The notes under the pieces: generated by a model | Seen by the model: the letters and a program-made list of their open reading frames with translations, nothing else | Database searches by the model: none | What the model was told of the DNA's origin: nothing | Part shown: positions 1-8,934 of the stretch, in pieces | Layout of the letters: each line of letters opens with the position of its first letter | Numbering within the stretch: position 1 is the first letter of the stretch | Translations under genes and position numbers: made by a program | NCBI RefSeq assembly: GCF_019733355.1 | Contig: NZ_JAIHLQ010000051.1 | Span: forward strand, 1-36,931 | From: Pseudomonas baetica | GTDB taxonomy: Bacteria > Pseudomonadota > Gammaproteobacteria > Pseudomonadales > Pseudomonadaceae | DNA: 36,931 nucleotides | Direction of reading: 5' to 3'

Positions 1-1259
1 AAGAAATCCACTGCGACCAATACGGCCGCATCAAGGTGCAATTCCACTGGGACCGCGAAGGCCAGGCCGACGACAAAACCAGTTGCTGGCTGCGCGTCTC
101 CAGCTCTTGGGCCGGCGACCGCTACGGCGCCATCTCCATCCCGCGCATCGGCATGGAAGTCCTCGTCACCTTCCTCGAAGGCGACCCCGACCAACCGCTG
201 GTGACCGGCTGCCTGTACCACAAGGAAAACCCGGTGCCGTACGCACTGCCGGCGAACAAGACCCGTAGCGTGTTCAAAACCCTCAGCTCCCCGGGTGGCG
301 GCGGCTACAACGAATTGCGCATTGAAGACAAGAAAGGCGCCGAGCAGATCTACATTCATGCGCAGCGCGATTGGGATGAAAACGTAGAGCACGACCAGAA
401 GATTCGGGTCGGGAATGAACGTCATGACACGGTGGTGAAGAACACCTACACCGAGCTGAAGGCCGAAGAACACCGCACCACGATTGCCGACCGAAAAATT
501 GAAGTGAAGGCCGACGATCACCTGTCCGTGACCCAAAACCAGCACATCAAACTCGGCACCGCTCAATTGACCCATGCCGGGAAAGAAATCCACCTGAAGT
601 CTGGCGACAAAATGGTGATCGAGGCGGGAACGGAACTGACCGTGTTGGGTGGCGGTAGCTTTATCAAGCTTGATGCTGGCGGCGTGACGGTGGTTGGGCC
701 GGTGGTGAAAATCAATGCCGGGGGGGCTGCGGGAACCGGGTCAGGGATTGCGATTTTGCTGCCGAAACTGCCGATACCACCGCCGTCAGCCAAACCCGGT
801 AATTTGCTCGACACCGCCCAACCCGGCGTCATCGCACCACCGGCCAAGCCAAGGGAGTATTTCTTCGATATCAAGTTGACTGACGTCCCGGGGGACGAAG
901 GTTTCCCGTTGGCACACACCGCTTGGTCGATTGTTCAGGACGGCGAGCAGGCCCCCTTGCTAGAAGGTCAAACCGACGACGACGGACGGGTCAACATCGA
1001 TGAAACCCAGCGTTTGAAGTTGTCCCAAGCCTATGCGACCAAGGGCCCTCTGTGGCTCTGCTATCCGGGGCAACGCGTGCCAGTGGCGCTGCATGACGAA
1101 CCCTCGGAAGCCGACAAGGAGCGCTTCGCCCTCGCCGCCCTCGACTTTCACGACAGCGCCAAACATGGCCGGATCAGTACGGCGAACAGTGAACGCAGCA
1201 AACAGGATCTGCTCGCCGGCGGCAATCCGTACAACCAGTTGCAAACCAGGGACGAATGA
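1..1259 (+). CDS. vgrG: Type VI secretion spike protein VgrG, C-terminal part (5' end outside the window)
   Basis: The reading frame is open from base 3, so the gene starts upstream of the window and about 418 residues are visible. The first residues (YGRIKVQFHWD and the following SSSWAG and IPRIGMEVLV) are the OB-fold/gp5-like hub typical of VgrG. Next comes the DUF2345-type beta-helix needle, with regular short repeats as far as the Gly-rich GGGSFIKLDAGGV. After a Pro-rich linker there is a C-terminal extension of roughly 140 residues (PREYFFDIKLTDVPGDEGFP onward) that looks like a transthyretin/Ig-like cargo domain. VgrG trimers tip the T6SS tube and carry effectors. The stop codon overlaps the start of the downstream lipase gene as ATGA, so the two are almost certainly co-translated and this VgrG is the likely carrier of that lipase. 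Family identity is firm; the cargo role of the extension is inferred. Confidence 0.95.
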   Translation, partial: EIHCDQYGRIKVQFHWDREGQADDKTSCWLRVSSSWAGDRYGAISIPRIGMEVLVTFLEGDPDQPLVTGCLYHKENPVPYALPANKTRSVFKTLSSPGGGGYNELRIEDKKGAEQIYIHAQRDWDENVEHDQKIRVGNERHDTVVKNTYTELKAEEHRTTIADRKIEVKADDHLSVTQNQHIKLGTAQLTHAGKEIHLKSGDKMVIEAGTELTVLGGGSFIKLDAGGVTVVGPVVKINAGGAAGTGSGIAILLPKLPIPPPSAKPGNLLDTAQPGVIAPPAKPREYFFDIKLTDVPGDEGFPLAHTAWSIVQDGEQAPLLEGQTDDDGRVNIDETQRLKLSQAYATKGPLWLCYPGQRVPVALHDEPSEADKERFALAALDFHDSAKHGRISTANSERSKQDLLAGGNPYNQLQTRDE

Positions 1260-4200
1260 CCATGACGGACTCAGCAACGCCTTACAACGGCATTCGCCAC
1301 AAAGAAATCAGCCAGATCAATACAGCTCAGGGCAAGGCCCTGCCAGCGGTGAACGCGCCGGACTTCTTCATCCAGGACGAGTCGGCCTTCGCACCCAAGC
1401 GCAGCGGCAATGACGTGCGTTTCTTCACCACCGGCGAGGACTACTACAAGGATCTGGCCACTGAAATCGGCAATGCCCAAACCTCGATTTTCATCACGGG
1501 CTGGCAAATCAACTACGACGTCACGCTGGACGGCAAACAAAGCCTTTGGGAATGCCTGCACGCCGCACTGGTGAAAACGCCGGCCCTCAAAGTCTTCGTC
1601 ATGCCGTGGCTGAGTCCCGCAGCAAGCGTCGGCACCCACGACTTCGAAACCATGCTCGCGGTATTCCAACTCAACGCAGGGCTCGGCGGCGCGCGCGCAT
1701 TTTGTACACCGGCCATCCAGCAAAGCGACATGAAAGGCCTGGGTTCAACATTTTCTCACCACCAGAAATGCGTGGTGATCGACAACAAGATCGGCTACGT
1801 CGGCGGCATCGATCTGGCTTACGGGCGTCGTGATGACAACAACTTCAGCCTTGATGCCCGCGATCGCAAGGGCAACGACGCGTACAACCCGGGAATTCCG
1901 CATCTGGGCTGGATGGATAAACATACGCATGTCAGTCGTACCGGCCTACTGATGGGAACGCTGTTCGACCTATCCAAACCTTCTGTCGACCTTTCTGTCG
2001 GCCCCGTCAAAGTTCCTGCGCCTAACCGCGCAGAGGTGATTAATGGTGCGGTTCGTCTGCAAAACTTCTTCTCTAGTCCCGCATTGCCGATAGTCGAGCA
2101 AGGAGCAAAGGTCTTCAATAGCGCCAAAGCTGTCGCGGGTAACTTTGACCCCTTGGCCGGCGCAAGAAAATACCTGACCGATACGCTCATTCGACAAATC
2201 AGCGCACTGGTCCAACACAACTGGAAAAGACTGCCAATCGCAGAGCCTCTGCAAAGCCAGATGAAAGTTTGGATCGAACAAGTCGAAAACACCAAAGGCA
2301 GCCTGAAAATGGCCTTGCGTATGAAGAGCTATGAACTAATTAACAATTGGATGAGCTCAACCGATCTTGGGCGTATGGTCGGCATGTTCTGCGACAAGGG
2401 CTACGACGCCATACCGACTGACAAAATGGCTTGGCTAAACAATATCAACCAGGTCGCAAGCTCGCTTATGGGCCACCTATATGCTCTGTTTCAAAACCGA
2501 TTAGAGAGTCATGTCGAACCCTATCATTACCTAAAACACACACCACAGCCGCTCGCTTCTGGTGATTACAGTCGTCTAGGTGACGACCAGCCCCGCATGC
2601 CGTGGCAGGATGTCCACAGTCGCATCGAAGGGCCTTCGGTCTACGATTTGTCACGCAACTTCATTGATCGCTGGAACGGCCAGCAAGCCTACATAGCCGA
2701 CATCAAAAACCTGGAAAAAACGGATGTCGTCGCGGCGCTAATGGAATGGTTGAACACTTTGACCAAGCAGGCAGGCTTGCCCCATCACCTCGATAGCAAC
2801 AATCGTCTGCAACTGAACCTGCCGATGCCCAAACCAGTGTGGATCAATCAGCCGGCTTCCCTGCCGACGACGCCACAAGCAGTGACAGGTAAGGTCAGTG
2901 TGCAGGTTTTGCGCAGTGCTTCTGCAACGATGACTGCACAGGAAGCCAAAGGCCGTAGCCGAGCCAAGGTGAATTTACCATTACCCCCAGGCATCAATGC
3001 CGGTGGTGTGCAAGCCAACTGCCACAGCGCAATGCTGCAGACGATTTCCAGTGCGCAGCATTTCATCTACATCGAAAACCAGTTTTTCCAGACCGATTTC
3101 GGTGATGAAGGCGAACTACCGGCCAGTAAAGCAATGTCTGGTCCGATGGCCAGTCTGCGGGACCCATCCACCTTGAATCATGACTTCGTGGCCCGCATCA
3201 AACTAAATGAAGCATTGACTGATCAGGACTTTACCTTGATCGACTGGAAAGAAGTCGACGCCATAAGTCAGCAACCCGGTGCCGAAGCGCGTAAGTTTAT
3301 CGACAGCTTCCTAAAAATCTGGCAAACCAACGCTCAAGGCTGGCTAACCCGAAAACTCGGCAAAGAACAGAAACTAACCAATAGCATTGGTAAGGCACTT
3401 GCTGACCGAATTGGACGAGCAATCAGGGAAAACCGCCAGTTCCATGTTTACATGATCCTGCCGGTACACCCCGAAGGCGCGCTCAACGTGCTCAACCTGA
3501 TGCATCAGATTCATTTGACTATGCAAAGCCTAGTGTTCGGCGAACAGAGTCTGGTTAAGCTCATTCAGCGACATATGGCGCTGAAGTCGATGATGGATCG
3601 CGGCGCTAGCCGGGAAGAAGCAGCCAAAATCATTGAGCGCAAGGACAGCTTCGGACAGCCCGTATATGCCCAGCAAGACTGGACAAAGCACCTGACCCTC
3701 CTAAACCTCCGCACTTGGCACAATTTCAAGAGCGGCAGAGTGGTAACCGAGCAGATTTATGTTCACAGCAAACTGTTGATTGCAGACGATCGCGTAGCGA
3801 TTCTAGGCAGCGCCAATATCAACGATCGTAGTCTTTACGGCATGCGCGACTCGGAACTGGCGGTGATCGTGCGTGACAGCGAGCCGACACCGATCATGCT
3901 CGACGGCAAAGCTACGCATCAGGTGGGTAAAAGCATCAATAAATTACGCAGAGACTTGTGGAAGAAGCACTTCGGCATAGGCCTCACGACAGGCTCTGTC
4001 AAACCGGCAAGCGATTTGGGTAAGTACCTTGACCAACCCGCTGCCGAGAAAACCTGGAGAGAAATACAGTCGCAGGCCAAGCTGAATACGGCCGCCTATG
4101 AAAGCTCCTTTGGGTTCATTCCTCGAAACAAGTCAGGAAAGCAAGCGGCTTCCATCTGGCCTACCTGGAGTTACAGAGATCCGGACAACGCAAGGCTCGG

Positions 4201-4453
4201 TGGCCAGTTAGTAGCACCTATGCCGTATGAAAACGGCTTTTGGGAAAGTAAAACACTGACCAAAGAACCCGCCTATATCGCGCCTGTGGGCATCAAGGGC
4301 TTCATCACCGAGCTACCGATAAAATGGACACTCCATGAAAATAACAACTCAGACTTGAACATCACCATCCTAGCCAACGTCCCGGACAAAAATGATGATC
4401 GCGCACTGGCCTGTGTGGACGCGCCAACGCAAGAGGAAATCAAACACTCATGA
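1256..4453 (+). CDS. pldA: T6SS phospholipase D effector (Tle5 / PldA class)
   Basis: This 1065-residue protein carries both catalytic HKD motifs of the phospholipase D superfamily. The first is HQKCVVID (H169, K171, D176), followed by GGIDLAYGRRDD. The second is HSKLLIAD (H837, K839, D844), followed by LGSANINDRSLYGMRDSE. Length and layout fit PldA of P. aeruginosa (Tle5a), a T6SS effector that hydrolyses phospholipid head groups from the periplasmic side of rival cells. No signal peptide is seen, as expected for T6SS cargo. The ATG overlaps the vgrG stop (ATGA), and its own stop overlaps the first immunity gene in the same way, giving a vgrG-effector-immunity operon. The stretch between the HKD motifs (about residues 230-620) has less GC-rich codon use than vgrG, as often seen in exchanged effector modules. 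Whether the subgroup is Tle5a or Tle5b is not settled from sequence alone. Confidence 0.93.
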   Translation: MTMTDSATPYNGIRHKEISQINTAQGKALPAVNAPDFFIQDESAFAPKRSGNDVRFFTTGEDYYKDLATEIGNAQTSIFITGWQINYDVTLDGKQSLWECLHAALVKTPALKVFVMPWLSPAASVGTHDFETMLAVFQLNAGLGGARAFCTPAIQQSDMKGLGSTFSHHQKCVVIDNKIGYVGGIDLAYGRRDDNNFSLDARDRKGNDAYNPGIPHLGWMDKHTHVSRTGLLMGTLFDLSKPSVDLSVGPVKVPAPNRAEVINGAVRLQNFFSSPALPIVEQGAKVFNSAKAVAGNFDPLAGARKYLTDTLIRQISALVQHNWKRLPIAEPLQSQMKVWIEQVENTKGSLKMALRMKSYELINNWMSSTDLGRMVGMFCDKGYDAIPTDKMAWLNNINQVASSLMGHLYALFQNRLESHVEPYHYLKHTPQPLASGDYSRLGDDQPRMPWQDVHSRIEGPSVYDLSRNFIDRWNGQQAYIADIKNLEKTDVVAALMEWLNTLTKQAGLPHHLDSNNRLQLNLPMPKPVWINQPASLPTTPQAVTGKVSVQVLRSASATMTAQEAKGRSRAKVNLPLPPGINAGGVQANCHSAMLQTISSAQHFIYIENQFFQTDFGDEGELPASKAMSGPMASLRDPSTLNHDFVARIKLNEALTDQDFTLIDWKEVDAISQQPGAEARKFIDSFLKIWQTNAQGWLTRKLGKEQKLTNSIGKALADRIGRAIRENRQFHVYMILPVHPEGALNVLNLMHQIHLTMQSLVFGEQSLVKLIQRHMALKSMMDRGASREEAAKIIERKDSFGQPVYAQQDWTKHLTLLNLRTWHNFKSGRVVTEQIYVHSKLLIADDRVAILGSANINDRSLYGMRDSELAVIVRDSEPTPIMLDGKATHQVGKSINKLRRDLWKKHFGIGLTTGSVKPASDLGKYLDQPAAEKTWREIQSQAKLNTAAYESSFGFIPRNKSGKQAASIWPTWSYRDPDNARLGGQLVAPMPYENGFWESKTLTKEPAYIAPVGIKGFITELPIKWTLHENNNSDLNITILANVPDKNDDRALACVDAPTQEEIKHS

Positions 4454-5559
4454 AATCGTATACCTGTCTCTTGATTGTCAGTTTGGTTGGCTCGTGTGAA
4501 ATAAGCAGCGCTGAAGAGCCGAAAAAAGAATGCATCGGGCGGACTACATTTAATGCGCTCGAAAGCATGGAGTGGGCCACCTACCCCACCGCTAAGCATC
4601 TGATCAGCGAGGGTGGCGGGCATACGTTCAGCAACAACATAAGTGCCGAGCATGAGTACCTTAGCTACAACAATGACCAAATTACGGTCAGAGTGAGTGG
4701 CATCACAACCATTGAAGATTTCCAGACACAACGTAATGCCATTGTTCATAAGGGTGAGATGGCTAAAAGAGAGGTAATGGAGGAAATCGAAACGAACAAG
4801 AAGCTGCTGCAGAGCATCAGCACGATGGGATATAGCCAAGAAGTCTTAGATCGACAGAAAAAAATAATCGCTGATCTGGAAAAATCCGTTGCCCAAACTG
4901 CCATCGAAGAACATGACCTAGGCATTAACGACTCGCATGTCCTCGGCAGTCAGACAACGCCAACCGAGGTTCTTCTTTGGCGCAACAACCGAATCTATTA
5001 CTTCAATTTCAAAACACTGGATCAAGAACGGAAGAACGCCATCAAGGATCTGATCGCGAGTTTCGAACCTCGCAACCTCTACCAAGTGCCTACTGGCCCG
5101 GGCGTGTGCATGCCCTACGGTTTCATCCATGACGACGGTAAAACCGGATTCAGCGTGAAGAACAGCCTGCGTTTCACCAGCACGCCCAATGTGATTTTGA
5201 GCCTGATCAACGCCTCGCAAGGCGACCCTACAAAACCCACTACCGGCACCTACGACACCGACTACCACCCCGGCTACGACGCGGAAAACTGGAAAAAGTC
5301 GAAGATCATGGAAAAGTTCTACATCGGCAAACGCATGACCACCCTCGAAGGCTGGCGCTTGGACCCTCGGCCGGAATCCGCCGAGCAGGATCGCGCCTGG
5401 TTTGCCATAGCCCATGTCGGCGGTTTGGTCAGTCCGTTGATTGCGGCGCAGATGTTCACCTTTCAAAAAGGCACTGACGGTTTGAAGGACCTGACGCCTG
5501 CGCCCGAGGCCGTCATCCCGAAGTTTCTGAAACTGACGCAGAGCATAAGCTCGCAATAG
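4450..5559 (+). CDS. Periplasmic T6SS lipase immunity protein, copy 1
   Basis: A 369-residue exported protein directly behind the lipase gene (ATGA overlap), the classic position of its immunity gene. The N-terminus (MKSYTCLLIVSLVGSC) ends in a possible lipobox VGSC, although a signal peptidase I site after SSA is also possible. The mature part begins with the conserved ECIGRTTF and has a second conserved cysteine in GPGVCMPYGF; the two could form a disulfide in the periplasm. A charged helical stretch lies at about residues 95-155. The C-terminal third (DTDYHPGYDAENWKKSK to the end) is almost identical to the next two genes. The two-part layout resembles the Tli4-type immunity family, but that assignment is from memory. 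The role, binding the lipase in the periplasm, is inferred from context. Confidence 0.85.
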   Translation: MKSYTCLLIVSLVGSCEISSAEEPKKECIGRTTFNALESMEWATYPTAKHLISEGGGHTFSNNISAEHEYLSYNNDQITVRVSGITTIEDFQTQRNAIVHKGEMAKREVMEEIETNKKLLQSISTMGYSQEVLDRQKKIIADLEKSVAQTAIEEHDLGINDSHVLGSQTTPTEVLLWRNNRIYYFNFKTLDQERKNAIKDLIASFEPRNLYQVPTGPGVCMPYGFIHDDGKTGFSVKNSLRFTSTPNVILSLINASQGDPTKPTTGTYDTDYHPGYDAENWKKSKIMEKFYIGKRMTTLEGWRLDPRPESAEQDRAWFAIAHVGGLVSPLIAAQMFTFQKGTDGLKDLTPAPEAVIPKFLKLTQSISSQ

Positions 5560-5617
5560 CAGAAATCTCGCTTCGAAATGAGCACAGTTCATGACACGAG
5601 TCATCATCATACTCGCC
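5245..5617 (+). repeat. Long direct repeat, unit 1 (immunity gene 3' third, spacer and next gene start)
   Basis: Begins at the GGCACCTACGACACCGAC coding stretch and runs through the stop, the 31-base spacer and the first nine codons of the next gene. Unit 2 starts 1138 bases later and differs at only a few positions. This is too similar for the age implied by the diverged 5' halves of the genes. Confidence 0.9.
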
Positions 5618-6697
5618 AGCCTTTTACTGGCCGCACAGTCCGCATCTGCTGACGCTACCTTGCGAGAATGCCTGGGACGTACCAAATTCCAGTCACCGGA
5701 AGCATTCGAATGGGCAACGTTCCCAATTGAGCGCAGCAATATAAAAGGCGCTGGCGGGCATGTTTTTTCAAAAAATGTTCACGCTGTGGGTGACTACGTC
5801 AGTTACGACTATGATGAACTTACCGTCAGAGTCAGCGATATCACAACACGTGAAGAATTTGATAGGCAGCGCAATGCCATTGTTCACGAAACCGAAATGT
5901 ACAAAAACCGGCTAAAGGAAAAACTTGATACCAACAAGCATCTTTTGGTATCGATCAAGGAAATGAACTACCTCCCCGACACCATCCAAAAACAGGAAGC
6001 CATAATAAAAAATCTAGAAGAGCAAATACCTAAAATAAAAAAACACGAGCATGACTTGGGAATTCCTGATTCACATGTATTGGGCAGCGAAAAGACGCCC
6101 TACGAGTTCCTGCTGTGGCGCAACAACCGGGTGTTCTATTTCCATATGAACAAACCCGCCGAGAATACGGCGCAGCGGATCAAAGACCTTGCCACCCGCT
6201 TCGAAGCCCGCGACCTCTATCAAGTGCCCGAAGGTCCAGGCGTTTGCATGCCCTACGGTTTCATTCATGACAACGGCAACACCGGTTTCAACGTGAAGAA
6301 CAGCCTTCGCTTTACCAGCACGCCCAACGTAATCATGAGCCTGATCAATGCCTCGCAAGGGGAACAGGCCAAACCTACCGAAGGCACCTACGACACCGAC
6401 TACCGCCCCGGCTACGACGCAGAAAACTGGAAAAAGTCGAAGATCATGGAAAAGTTCTACATCGGCAAACGCATGACCACCCTCGAAGGCTGGCGCTTGG
6501 ACCCTCGGCCGGAATCCGCCGAGCAGGATCGCGCCTGGTTTGCCATAGCCCATGTCGGCGGCTTGGTCAGTCCGTTGATTGCGGCGCAGATGTTTACCTT
6601 TCAAAAAGGCACTGACGGTTTGAAGGACCTGACGCCTGCGCCCGAGGCCGTCATCCCGAAGTTTCTGAAACTGACGCAGAGCATAAGCTCGCAATAG
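5591..6697 (+). CDS. Periplasmic T6SS lipase immunity protein, copy 2
   Basis: A 368-residue paralogue of the preceding gene. It starts with a typical Sec signal (MTRVIIILASLLLAAQSASA, then D) and the conserved RECLGRTKF. The helical segment at about residues 100-155 is strongly different from copy 1 (KNRLKEKLDTNKHLL and following). From GTYDTDYRPGYDAENW to the stop the protein matches copy 1, with only three silent base changes in the last 279 coding bases. The 31 bases between the stop of copy 1 and this ATG are repeated exactly before copy 3. No strong ribosome binding site is visible in that spacer, so translation may rely on coupling or re-initiation. The function as immunity to a Tle5-type lipase is inferred from homology to copy 1 and operon position; it may protect against variant lipases. 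Confidence 0.85.
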   Translation: MTRVIIILASLLLAAQSASADATLRECLGRTKFQSPEAFEWATFPIERSNIKGAGGHVFSKNVHAVGDYVSYDYDELTVRVSDITTREEFDRQRNAIVHETEMYKNRLKEKLDTNKHLLVSIKEMNYLPDTIQKQEAIIKNLEEQIPKIKKHEHDLGIPDSHVLGSEKTPYEFLLWRNNRVFYFHMNKPAENTAQRIKDLATRFEARDLYQVPEGPGVCMPYGFIHDNGNTGFNVKNSLRFTSTPNVIMSLINASQGEQAKPTEGTYDTDYRPGYDAENWKKSKIMEKFYIGKRMTTLEGWRLDPRPESAEQDRAWFAIAHVGGLVSPLIAAQMFTFQKGTDGLKDLTPAPEAVIPKFLKLTQSISSQ

Positions 6698-6755
6698 CAG
6701 AAATCTCGCTTCGAAATGAGCACAGTTCATGAATCGAGTCATCATCACACTCGCC
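6383..6755 (+). repeat. Long direct repeat, unit 2
   Basis: Same content as the unit 1138 bases upstream. The spacer between stop and start is identical over 31 bases and the last 279 coding bases differ at three positions. Recombination between units would delete or add one whole immunity gene in frame. Confidence 0.9.
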
Positions 6756-7832
6756 TACTTGTTGCTAGGCGCGCAGTCAGCACTGGCAGACCCCGGTTAC
6801 CAAGAATGTCTCGGCCGCACAACGTTTCAGGCGCCGGAGTCATTTGAATGGGCGACCTACAGAATTGAAGACAGTCGAATAGATAGTGGTGGTGGACATA
6901 CGTTTTCAAAAAAAATCCACGCCGTGAGTGACTATGTCAGTTACGACTATGACCAACTCACTATACGAGTGAGTGATGTTACAACACGCGAAAAATTCGA
7001 CAGAGCCCGCAACGCTATTCTTCACGATACCGAACTCTACAAAAAACACCTCGAGCAAGAGCTAAAAACAGAAAAGAGTCTGCTGGAAACGATCAAGCGC
7101 AGTTACTCAGCGGACATCGTAAAAGCCCGTGAAGCCGAGATTGCGGCTCTGGAAATCCGAATAGAAAGAACCAAAGGCTATGAACACGACTTGGGCATCC
7201 CTGACGCTCATATTCTGGGTAGCGAAGACACACCCTACGAGTTTCTCCTCTGGCGCAACAACCGGGTGTTTTACTTCCATATGAACAAACCGACCGAGAA
7301 TGCCGCGCAAAGGATCAAAGATCTCGTCGCCCGCTTCGAAGCCCGCGACCTTTACCAAGTCCCCAACGGCCCGGGCGTATGCATGCCCTACGGTTTCATT
7401 CACGACGACGGCAACACCGGTTTCAGCGTGAAGAACAGCCTGCGTTTCACCAGCACGCCCAACGTGATCATGAGCCTGATCAATGCCTCGCAAAGCGACC
7501 CGACCAAAGCTACCCGAGGCACCTACGACACCGACTACCGCCCCGGCTACGACGCGGAAAACTGGAAAAAGTCGAAGATCATGGAAAAGTTCTACATCGG
7601 CAAACGCATGACCACCCTCGAAGGCTGGCGCTTGGACCCTCGGCCGGAATCCGCCGAGCAGGATCGCGCCTGGTTTGCCATAGCCCATGTCGGCGGTTTG
7701 GTCAGTCCGTTGATTGCGACGCAGATGTTCACCTTTCAAAAAGGCACTGACGGTTTGAAGGACCTGACGCCTGCGCCCGAGGCCGTCATCCCGAAGTTTC
7801 TGAAACTGACGCAGAGCATCAGTTCGCAATAG
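6729..7832 (+). CDS. Periplasmic T6SS lipase immunity protein, copy 3
   Basis: The third tandem paralogue, 367 residues, with signal peptide MNRVIITLAYLLLGAQSALA (cleavage before DPGYQECLGR). The first 27 bases of the gene are nearly the same as those of copy 2. The middle helical segment (about residues 95-150, with KKHLEQELKTEKSLL) again differs, while the end is nearly identical to copies 1 and 2. One change near the end gives IATQMF where the others have IAAQMF. This is the last gene of the effector operon; the following gene is convergent and its stop lies 37 bases downstream. No intrinsic terminator is evident in that gap. The function is inferred as for the other copies. Confidence 0.85.
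   Translation: MNRVIITLAYLLLGAQSALADPGYQECLGRTTFQAPESFEWATYRIEDSRIDSGGGHTFSKKIHAVSDYVSYDYDQLTIRVSDVTTREKFDRARNAILHDTELYKKHLEQELKTEKSLLETIKRSYSADIVKAREAEIAALEIRIERTKGYEHDLGIPDAHILGSEDTPYEFLLWRNNRVFYFHMNKPTENAAQRIKDLVARFEARDLYQVPNGPGVCMPYGFIHDDGNTGFSVKNSLRFTSTPNVIMSLINASQSDPTKATRGTYDTDYRPGYDAENWKKSKIMEKFYIGKRMTTLEGWRLDPRPESAEQDRAWFAIAHVGGLVSPLIATQMFTFQKGTDGLKDLTPAPEAVIPKFLKLTQSISSQ
7518..7832 (+). repeat. Long direct repeat, unit 3 (coding part only)
   Basis: Coding part of the same repeat, offset 1135 bases from unit 2. It ends at the stop codon; the spacer sequence is not repeated after it. The last codons differ slightly (ATCAGTTCG in place of ATAAGCTCG). Confidence 0.88.
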
Positions 7833-7866
7833 CCGCATCACCCGCCATACAAATGTGGGTAACCGG

Positions 7867-8847
7867 CTAATCAGTTAACCGTGCCGTTCCGAACAAACGC
7901 ACGCGGTTCAGTTCACCCTTGTGTGCTTGCAGCAAAATGGGGGCAGTGCCGCCAGGCATCTCCACGTACACTTCTGCGGCCGTGACCCAGCCTGCACGCC
8001 ACGCCGCGCAAGCCACCGCACTGGCGCTGGTGCCCGACGACGCGGTCGCCCCCTCACCTCGCTCGAATACCCGCGCGATGATCCGCTGCGCTGATTCGCG
8101 TGCGGCCCATTGCAGGTTCACACCCGCCGGACACGGTTGGCCAACGCCGGTCGGCATCGCGTAGGCAATCCGGGTCAGGCCTTCGGTCAGCGGTGAAACG
8201 CGCATCTGATCGTTGCTCGGCAAAGCGGCCGCATCGTTGACCAGCGTCACGCAATGCGGATTGCCAATACGCACGAACTGGCTGTGGCGCCACGCGGGAT
8301 CGAGTTGCGCCAAGGCAGGAACATGGCTCACGTCCCGCCCATTGAGCTCACGACTTTCGACATTCTTCGCACCGACTGCCGATGGGCCGAATCCGGGTTG
8401 GCCCAGGTCAAGCCAGAAGCCTTTTACGCCTTCGACTTCGGCCGGTTTCACCGAGGTTTCCACCGGTTGGCCCTTGTCGTGATGGACGCGCAGCAGTGCC
8501 CCTTGTGTCGGCAGCACACCTTGCTCGGTCAGCGCTTGGGAGAAAATCGTCAGGCCGTTGCCGCTGCGTTCGGCGAGCGTGCCGTCGGTGTTGACGATCA
8601 ATACATCAAACGGCGGCAAGGCCTGAAACGGGCCAACCAGCAACCCGTCGCTGCGGTGGGATTTGCTGCCCTCAGGTGCCTGCCCCTCGGGCCAGTCGCA
8701 ACAAAGCGCTACAGCCAGATGACTCCACGCCTGCCGTGATGACGCACAGTCGGCGGCGCTGGCGGGTAACTCAATACCGGCCTCACGCAGCGCTTGGGGC
8801 GAAATCACCCCATAGAGGTTGCCTCGAGCATCGTAGAACTGCGTCAT
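7867..8847 (-). CDS. Diaminopimelate epimerase-fold protein with both catalytic cysteines replaced by serine
   Basis: A 326-residue protein of the DapF/PLP-independent racemase fold. Recognisable pieces are IVNTDGTLAERSGNGL, FVRIGNPHCVTLV and FERGEGATASSGTSASA. In true DapF the SGNG element reads CGNG and the second element contains a Cys just before GT, the two being the acid/base pair. Here both positions are Ser (residue 95, codon 8563-8565, and residue 271, codon 8035-8037). The protein is also about 50 residues longer than usual DapF. The ATG at 8847 is chosen because AGGAG precedes it at a good distance; an upstream extension of the frame has no such site. It is divergent from an MFS transporter gene. 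Classical diaminopimelate epimerase activity is doubtful. A related racemase, an isomerase or a non-catalytic role are all possible. Confidence 0.85.
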   Translation of the reverse strand: MTQFYDARGNLYGVISPQALREAGIELPASAADCASSRQAWSHLAVALCCDWPEGQAPEGSKSHRSDGLLVGPFQALPPFDVLIVNTDGTLAERSGNGLTIFSQALTEQGVLPTQGALLRVHHDKGQPVETSVKPAEVEGVKGFWLDLGQPGFGPSAVGAKNVESRELNGRDVSHVPALAQLDPAWRHSQFVRIGNPHCVTLVNDAAALPSNDQMRVSPLTEGLTRIAYAMPTGVGQPCPAGVNLQWAARESAQRIIARVFERGEGATASSGTSASAVACAAWRAGWVTAAEVYVEMPGGTAPILLQAHKGELNRVRLFGTARLTD

Positions 8848-8934
8848 CACTGGCTCCTGAATTCGCGTTTGCAAAGCACACCACTTTACCGATTGGCACG
8901 ATCCATGTGGGAGCAGGTTAGGATGTGGGCTGCA

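Noticed and set aside
7867..8847. Housekeeping dapF of lysine biosynthesis
   Set aside because: Both catalytic Cys are Ser and the neighbourhood lacks lysA or other lysine genes, so it is more likely a paralogue.
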